Shown: piece by piece, positions 51,697 through 55,839 of the stretch
Position numbering within the stretch: the stretch's first letter is position 1
How the letters are laid out: each line of letters begins with the position of its first letter
DNA from: CAZTZY01 sp964617765
GTDB lineage: Bacteria > Pseudomonadota > Gammaproteobacteria > Pseudomonadales > DT-91
Direction: 5' to 3'
DNA length: 55,839 bases
Assembly (NCBI GenBank): GCA_964617765.1
Contig: CAZTZY010000005.1
Span: forward strand, 1 to 55,839
Position numbers and translations under genes: made by a program
Notes under the pieces: generated by a model
What the model was told of the DNA's origin: nothing
The model's database searches: none
Seen by the model: only the letters and a program-made list of their open reading frames with translations

Positions 51697-51773
51697 TATA
51701 CTACAAAAGCTTTGGGGAATGCCTGCCTGTTTAATACGAGGTGGCAGTTACACCAATACACTTAACCCGAAGA
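51697..51773 (+). promoter_or_regulatory. promoter and structured leader of the UPF0016 gene (possible Mn2+ riboswitch)
   Basis: A -10 TATACT (51697-51702) places the start near 51709, exactly where a closing stem begins: CTTTGGG (51710-51716) pairs with CCCGAAG (51766-51772). Inside, TGCC/GGCA (51720-51723 / 51743-51746) and CCT/AGG form a hairpin. The left strand reads UUUGGGGAAUG, partly like the UUGGGGAGUAG loop of yybP-ykoY manganese riboswitches, which often precede UPF0016 genes. The match is incomplete, so a riboswitch is a hypothesis; the foldable leader is visible. The ribosome-binding site AGGAG follows directly. Confidence 0.4.
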
Positions 51774-51787
51774 TTTAGGAGATATCA

Positions 51788-52360
51788 ATGGAATCCTTTT
51801 TTGTATCTACAGGCGTAGTAGCCTTGGCTGAAATGGGCGATAAAACGCAGTTACTGGCATTTATTTTGGCTGCGCGGTTTAAAAAACCGCTACCGATTAT
51901 TTTGGGCATACTCGTGGCAACCTTGTTGAATCATGGCATGGCCGGCGCATTAGGGGCATGGATAACCAGCGTGGTCAGCCCTGAATATTTACGCTGGTTA
52001 TTGGGGGCATCATTTCTTGGTATGGCGATATGGACACTGATACCCGATAAAATCGAGGAAGAAGAAACACAGGTAGCCCAGCGTTTAGGCGTTTTCGGGG
52101 CTACACTCATTACCTTCTTTTTGGCAGAAATGGGCGATAAAACGCAAATAGCGACTGTAGCCATGGCAGCGCATTTTGACGCAGTGATACTGGTGGTAGC
52201 GGGTACAACATTGGGCATGATGATTGCCGATGTGCCGGCAGTATTTATCGGCAACAAGTTTGCCGAAAAAATACCGCTCAAAATCATCCACGGCGTAGCG
52301 GCAGCCATTTTTGCCTTGCTGGGAATAGTCGTTTTGTCCGGCATTGGGCAAGCATTGTAA
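51788..52360 (+). CDS. UPF0016/GDT1 (TMEM165) family cation transporter
   Basis: 190 residues with six hydrophobic helices in two repeats, each with the signature ExGDKTQ: ALAEMGDKTQLLAF near residue 15 and FLAEMGDKTQIATVAMA near 117. The family exports Mn2+ in bacteria (MneA) and exchanges Ca2+/Mn2+ in yeast Gdt1 and human TMEM165. AGGAG precedes the ATG. It sits alone between dprA and purE, with its own promoter, leader and terminator, which suggests metal-dependent control. Manganese export is inferred from the family. Confidence 0.9.
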   Translation: MESFFVSTGVVALAEMGDKTQLLAFILAARFKKPLPIILGILVATLLNHGMAGALGAWITSVVSPEYLRWLLGASFLGMAIWTLIPDKIEEEETQVAQRLGVFGATLITFFLAEMGDKTQIATVAMAAHFDAVILVVAGTTLGMMIADVPAVFIGNKFAEKIPLKIIHGVAAAIFALLGIVVLSGIGQAL

Positions 52361-52375
52361 AGAAAACTACAGCTG

Positions 52376-52401
52376 AAAATCCCGTGAATTACGGGGATTT
52401 T
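52376..52401 (+). terminator. terminator-like hairpin after the UPF0016 gene
   Basis: AAAATCCCGT-GAATT-AC(G)GGGATTTT forms a 10-bp stem with one bulged G and an A/T-rich base, 16 bases after the stop codon. The U-tract is short. Confidence 0.55.
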
Positions 52402-52488
52402 AAGCTTGTCAGCTAAGCTTGCGGTAACTTGCATTTTTACGTTAATGTGATTAAATCGAAAGCCATTTTACCCTATGAGAACCAGCGC

Positions 52489-52995
52489 ATGAACCAGCCA
52501 TTTGTAGCCATTTTAATGGGTTCCGATTCCGATTTGCCGACCATGGAAGCCGCATTCGAAATCCTGAAAAAATTCAATATCCCGTTTGAAGCCAAAATCA
52601 CCTCTGCACATCGCACACCCGAAGCCACACATACCTATGTGAAAGATGCAGACCAACGTGGCTGTGTAGCGTTTATTGCTGCCGCAGGCATGGCCGCACA
52701 TTTGGCTGGCGCGGTAGCCGCCAATACGTTAAAGCCGGTGATCGGCGTTCCCATTGATTCCTCGTTAGATGGTCTCGATGCCCTGCTTTCCACCGTACAA
52801 ATGCCCGCGGGTATTCCCGTTGCGGGAGTGGCGATTGGTAAGGCCGGTGCAAAAAATGCCGCTTATCTTGCCGCGCAAATTATGGGCGTATCCAATCCGG
52901 TGATCGCTGACGCCCTGCGTGCTGAACGTAAAGCCAATGCCGAAGCCGTTATCGCCAAAGACAAAGCCCTGCAAGAAAAGCTTCGTCAGGGCTGA
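52489..52995 (+). CDS. purE: N5-carboxyaminoimidazole ribonucleotide mutase
   Basis: Class I PurE, converting N5-CAIR to CAIR. The 168 residues have AILMGSDSDLPTMEAAFEIL near residue 7, ITSAHRTPE near 39, and AAAGMAAHLAGAVAA near 65. The open frame reaches back to 52429, but the ATG at 52489 matches the normal N-terminus. PurK, which supplies N5-CAIR and usually follows purE, is not here and must lie elsewhere. tsaC starts one base after its stop. Confidence 0.95.
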   Translation: MNQPFVAILMGSDSDLPTMEAAFEILKKFNIPFEAKITSAHRTPEATHTYVKDADQRGCVAFIAAAGMAAHLAGAVAANTLKPVIGVPIDSSLDGLDALLSTVQMPAGIPVAGVAIGKAGAKNAAYLAAQIMGVSNPVIADALRAERKANAEAVIAKDKALQEKLRQG

Positions 52996-52996
52996 T

Positions 52997-53572
52997 ATGA
53001 CATACGGCCCCATAGCCAAGGCGTTATCAGCAGAGCAAGCGATTGCGGCATTACGCCTTGGCAAAATCATCGCCTACCCTACCGAAGCTGTGTGGGGTTT
53101 GGGCTGTGACCCCTTCAATCCCGAAGCTGTTAAAGCATTACTGAAGCTTAAAAAACGCCCTGTCGAAAAAGGCCTGATTCTGGTGGTCGCCAGTTACGAA
53201 CAACTGGAGCCATTACTGGCTGAATCCGTTACCCCGGAACAGCGCCAGTTAATACAGCGCCCGCGGGCAAAGCCCACCACCTGGCTGGTGCCGTTTAAAC
53301 TCGACAAAGTGCCACGCTGGATCAGTGGTGAACATGATACCGTTGCCGTCAGGATATCGGCACACACTATGGTAAAGGCGTTATGTGAAGCAGCCGGTGG
53401 GCCGATCGTTTCCACGTCGGCAAATCCGCAAGGTTGTCAGCCTGCCAAAGAAGCATTCCAGGTACAACGCTATTTTAAAAGCCAGGTACAAATCTGCCGT
53501 GGACGCATCGGTAATTCAACACAAGCCAGTACCATTAAAGATTTACTCACCGGAGCCATCATTCGTGCCTGA
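52997..53572 (+). CDS. tsaC: threonylcarbamoyl-AMP synthase (TsaC/YrdC)
   Basis: Makes threonylcarbamoyl-AMP for the t6A37 modification of tRNAs. The 191 residues include LGKIIAYPTEAVWGLGCDPF near residue 18, LKLKKRPVEKGLILVV near 45, the VAVRISAHTMV strand and GGPIVSTSANPQGCQP near 133, all typical of YrdC. The ATG at 52997 is chosen because it follows the purE stop by one base and fits the family N-terminus. The open frame upstream is purE in another frame. Confidence 0.95.
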   Translation: MTYGPIAKALSAEQAIAALRLGKIIAYPTEAVWGLGCDPFNPEAVKALLKLKKRPVEKGLILVVASYEQLEPLLAESVTPEQRQLIQRPRAKPTTWLVPFKLDKVPRWISGEHDTVAVRISAHTMVKALCEAAGGPIVSTSANPQGCQPAKEAFQVQRYFKSQVQICRGRIGNSTQASTIKDLLTGAIIRA

Positions 53573-54491
53573 TACCATCACCAGTGTTGAAATCAACGCG
53601 GTAAAAAATTACCTGTTAACACTGCAGCAAGCCATTTGCAGCGAACTGGCTGCCGAAGATGGCGGTGCCGAATTTATCAGCGACAGCTGGCAGCGTCCCG
53701 AAGGCGGTGGTGGCACCAGTCGTGTACTGGCCAATGGCAAGGTATTTGAAAAAGCCGGCGTGAATTTTTCACACGTGATGGGCGCCAGCATGCCGGCTTC
53801 CGCTACGGCACATCGCCCCGAACTGGCCGGGCGCAGCTTCCAGGCCATGGGTGTATCGTTAGTGATTCACCCGACCAATCCACATGTGCCCACCTCGCAC
53901 GCCAACGTACGTTTTTTTGTCGCCGAAAAAGCCGGTGAAGCGCCAGTGTGGTGGTTTGGTGGCGGCTACGATTTAACCCCCTACTACCTCTATGACGAAG
54001 ATGCCGTGTTCTGGCACCAGACCGCGTTCGATGCGTGTAAACCGTTTGGCGATAATGTTTATACCGATTATAAAAAGTGGTGTGATGAATACTTCCACCT
54101 GAAACACCGCAACGAAGCGCGCGGTGTAGGCGGCCTGTTTTATGATGACCTGAATAGTTGGGAATTTGAGAAAAGTTTTGCGTTTATGCAGGCCGTCGGC
54201 AACAGTTATGTCAAAGCTTACCGGCCAATAGTCGCCAGGCGCAAAGACACACCCTACACCGAAGCACATCGCGATTTCCAGGCGCATCGTCGCGGCCGTT
54301 ATGTCGAGTTCAACCTGGTGTACGATCGCGGCACCCTGTTTGGTTTGCAAACCGGCGGGCGCACCGAATCCATATTGATGTCATTGCCACCTATCGTGAA
54401 ATGGGATTACCAGTGGGCACCGACAGCAGGCAGCGTCGAAGCCAGGCTGTATGATGTGTTAACCACACCCAAAAACTGGCTGAATCTGTAA
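53565..54491 (+). CDS. hemF: coproporphyrinogen III oxidase, oxygen-dependent
   Basis: Converts coproporphyrinogen III to protoporphyrinogen IX in heme synthesis using O2. The open frame starts far upstream inside tsaC, but a GTG at 53565 with GGAG ten bases before it gives 308 residues, the usual HemF length. This start overlaps tsaC by eight bases. Motifs are RPEGGGGTSRVLANG near residue 45, GASMPASATAHRPELAG near 70, WWFGGGYDLTPYY near 130, and RRGRYVEFNLVYDRGT near 245. It links well to the heme genes at 10259-12425. Confidence 0.95.
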   Translation: MPDTITSVEINAVKNYLLTLQQAICSELAAEDGGAEFISDSWQRPEGGGGTSRVLANGKVFEKAGVNFSHVMGASMPASATAHRPELAGRSFQAMGVSLVIHPTNPHVPTSHANVRFFVAEKAGEAPVWWFGGGYDLTPYYLYDEDAVFWHQTAFDACKPFGDNVYTDYKKWCDEYFHLKHRNEARGVGGLFYDDLNSWEFEKSFAFMQAVGNSYVKAYRPIVARRKDTPYTEAHRDFQAHRRGRYVEFNLVYDRGTLFGLQTGGRTESILMSLPPIVKWDYQWAPTAGSVEARLYDVLTTPKNWLNL

Positions 54492-54509
54492 ACAGCAAGA
54501 GAGCCTGAC

Positions 54510-55322
54510 ATGACGGATAAATACGCCGTATTCGGCAACCCGATAGCGCACAGCAAATCGCCGGAAATCCACACCCGGTTTGCCCGGCAGACACAGCAAG
54601 ATATGGTGTATACCAAAGAGCTGGCAGCGATAGACGGGTTTGCCGAAGCCATACAAGCATTTATCAAACAGGGCGGAAAAGGCGCGAACGTCACCGTGCC
54701 GTTCAAGCTTGATGCCTACGAACTTGCCGACAAACTCAGCAAGCGCGCTCGCCAGGCCGGTGCAGTGAATACCCTGCTTATCGACAGCAACGGTGAAATC
54801 ACCGGCGACAACACTGACGGCATCGGCATGGTATGCGATATTATGGATAACCACGGCTGGCAAATCACCGGCAAAAATATCCTCGTGCTGGGTGCTGGCG
54901 GCGCGGTGCGCGGCATATTAGGGCCGTTGCTGGAACAAAATCCGAAAAAAGTATTTATCGCCAACCGCACCGTCGACAAGGCCAAAAATCTGGCTCAGGC
55001 CTTTTCCAAACACGGCAATATTGAAGCGGTCGCGTTTAATGAAATTCCCCACCATGTATTTGATCTTATCATCAATGGCACTTCAGCCAGCCTCGCCGGT
55101 GAAGTGCCGCCGATCCCGTCAGCAGTGATTGGCGCCAGCACGCATTGTTACGACATGATGTACAGCAAGGCATTAACAGCCTTTCTGGTCTGGGCAAAAC
55201 AACAGCATTGCACACACATTGCCGATGGCCTGGGTATGCTGGTGGAACAAGCCGCTGAATCCTTCCGTTTGTGGCGGGGTGTGAAGGCGGATACAAGGGA
55301 AGTGATAGCCAGTTTACGATAG
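54510..55322 (+). CDS. aroE: shikimate dehydrogenase
   Basis: NADPH-dependent step of the shikimate pathway. The 270 residues have the substrate site VFGNPIAHSKSPEIHTRFA near residue 6, GANVTVPFKLDAYELAD near 58 with the catalytic Lys, GDNTDGIGMVCDI near 100, and the nucleotide fold VLGAGGAVRGIL near 128. GAGAGCC precedes the ATG. It follows hemF, as in Pseudomonas. Confidence 0.96.
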   Translation: MTDKYAVFGNPIAHSKSPEIHTRFARQTQQDMVYTKELAAIDGFAEAIQAFIKQGGKGANVTVPFKLDAYELADKLSKRARQAGAVNTLLIDSNGEITGDNTDGIGMVCDIMDNHGWQITGKNILVLGAGGAVRGILGPLLEQNPKKVFIANRTVDKAKNLAQAFSKHGNIEAVAFNEIPHHVFDLIINGTSASLAGEVPPIPSAVIGASTHCYDMMYSKALTAFLVWAKQQHCTHIADGLGMLVEQAAESFRLWRGVKADTREVIASLR

Positions 55323-55331
55323 AGGTGAAAA

Positions 55332-55839
55332 ATGAAAGTACTCGTCATGGGCGGCACCCAGTTCAACGGCATCGCGGTAGTCAACGAACTCATCTTCCAG
55401 GGCCACGATGTCACCATCGTCAATCGCGGCCAATCACCAGCCAAGGTTCCAGAGGCAGTGCATCGGCTTTATGCCGACAGAACGAACCATGAACAGATGC
55501 GCGAGGTTCTCGGCGGCAAGTCGTTTGATGCGATTATCGATTTAAGCGCTTACCGCGTTGAAGATGTGCAGCTGATGTATGACATCTTCAAGGGCCGAAC
55601 CGGGCATTATATTTTTGCCAGCTCCACGCTGATTTATGGCCGTAGTGATTTGCTGCCCATTACTGAAAGCCATCCTGTCGACCGAAGTTCGCTGCAAAGT
55701 GATTATGCGTTTGGCAAACTGGCCTGCGAGGATTTCCTCGTCGAGAAATTCCGCAGCGAAGGCTACCCTGCTACCATCGGCGTATTGTCGATGGTGTTTG
55801 GCCCTAACAATATTATCAAGGAGCGCGAGCAGCGCATGT
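55332..55839 (+). CDS. NAD-dependent epimerase/dehydratase family protein (truncated by window end)
   Basis: The first ~169 residues are visible. MKVLVMGGTQFNGIAVVNEL is the dinucleotide-binding start (GGTxFxG form, as in the CSP41-like/extended SDR group). DAIIDLSAYRVEDV, IFASSTLIYG and SDYAFGKLACEDFL follow; the last holds the SDR YxxxK (YAFGK). GVLSMVFGPNN follows near the window edge. AGAGGTG precedes the ATG, nine bases after aroE. Substrate unknown; likely a nucleotide-sugar or small-molecule SDR. Confidence 0.85.
   Translation, partial: MKVLVMGGTQFNGIAVVNELIFQGHDVTIVNRGQSPAKVPEAVHRLYADRTNHEQMREVLGGKSFDAIIDLSAYRVEDVQLMYDIFKGRTGHYIFASSTLIYGRSDLLPITESHPVDRSSLQSDYAFGKLACEDFLVEKFRSEGYPATIGVLSMVFGPNNIIKEREQRM

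Noticed and set aside
52919..52996. Upstream start for tsaC inside purE
   Set aside because: The extra residues are purE sequence in another frame. The ATG one base after the purE stop fits the family.
53385..53564. Upstream start for hemF inside tsaC
   Set aside because: It would add 60 basic residues absent from HemF. The GTG at 53565 with GGAG gives the family length.
1..55839. tRNA, rRNA, CRISPR arrays, transposases or phage genes
   Set aside because: I saw no T-loop/anticodon patterns, regularly spaced repeats, or transposase/integrase motifs. A covariance-model or profile search could still reveal something small.

Overview
The window is the replication-origin neighbourhood of a gammaproteobacterial chromosome, with an accessory island at its left end. 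The order rpmH-rnpA-yidD-yidC-mnmE-mnmG-rsmG-parA-parB-atpIBEFHAGDC-glmU-glmS on one side of the origin, and dnaA-dnaN-recF-gyrB-plsC-glyS-glyQ-lpxL-like-[trk]-rsmB-fmt-def-LysM-dprA-tsaC-hemF-aroE on the other, is the arrangement I know from Pseudomonas and its relatives (Pseudomonadales/Cellvibrionales type). The protein sequences agree with that placement, but I cannot name a genus. Base composition is moderately AT-rich, clearly more so in the restriction-modification genes and in the mnmE-mnmG spacer.

Layout. 1-335: 3' end of a Rieske-type oxygenase gene. 386-6913: accessory island with a type III restriction-modification pair (res, mod), a divergent small HTH regulator, and a DUF4258-type toxin with an HTH antitoxin behind a promoter carrying two matching palindromes. 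Two copies of a ~235-250 bp repeat bracket the toxin-antitoxin pair; one copy carries a broken duplicate of the 3' end of the neighbouring J-domain gene. 6862-9541: the J-domain protein and a multi-spanning membrane protein. 9598-14030: cytochrome c oxidase assembly genes (SCO1, heme O synthase, heme A synthase, a SCO-like small protein, SURF1, DUF2909) without the oxidase subunits. 14198-15301: purC. 15361-25812: glmS, glmU and the complete F1Fo ATP synthase operon, all on the minus strand. 25965-34482: parB, parA, rsmG, mnmG, mnmE, yidC, yidD, rnpA and rpmH.

The likely oriC lies between rpmH and dnaA: gene direction flips there, and two perfect DnaA boxes sit in AT-rich DNA. dnaA-dnaN-recF-gyrB run rightwards. 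recF carries three parS-type palindromes, the expected targets of the ParB encoded 11 kb away. 41323-49267: plsC-like acyltransferase, glyS/glyQ, an LpxL-like acyltransferase, and rsmB-fmt-def. Between the LpxL-like gene and rsmB lies a scar in which a piece of trkA is joined to the C-terminal part of trkH, so the potassium uptake genes expected here have been deleted. 49464-55839: LysM protein, dprA, an UPF0016/GDT1 transporter with a structured leader, purE, tsaC, hemF, aroE and the start of an NAD-dependent epimerase-like gene.

Most of the window is housekeeping. The unusual parts are the left island (repeat-bracketed toxin-antitoxin module, duplicated gene tail), the trkA/trkH deletion scar, the parS cluster at the end of recF, the palindromic AT-rich mnmG-mnmE spacer, and the leader of the UPF0016 gene. 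No tRNA, rRNA, CRISPR array, transposase or integrase was seen.
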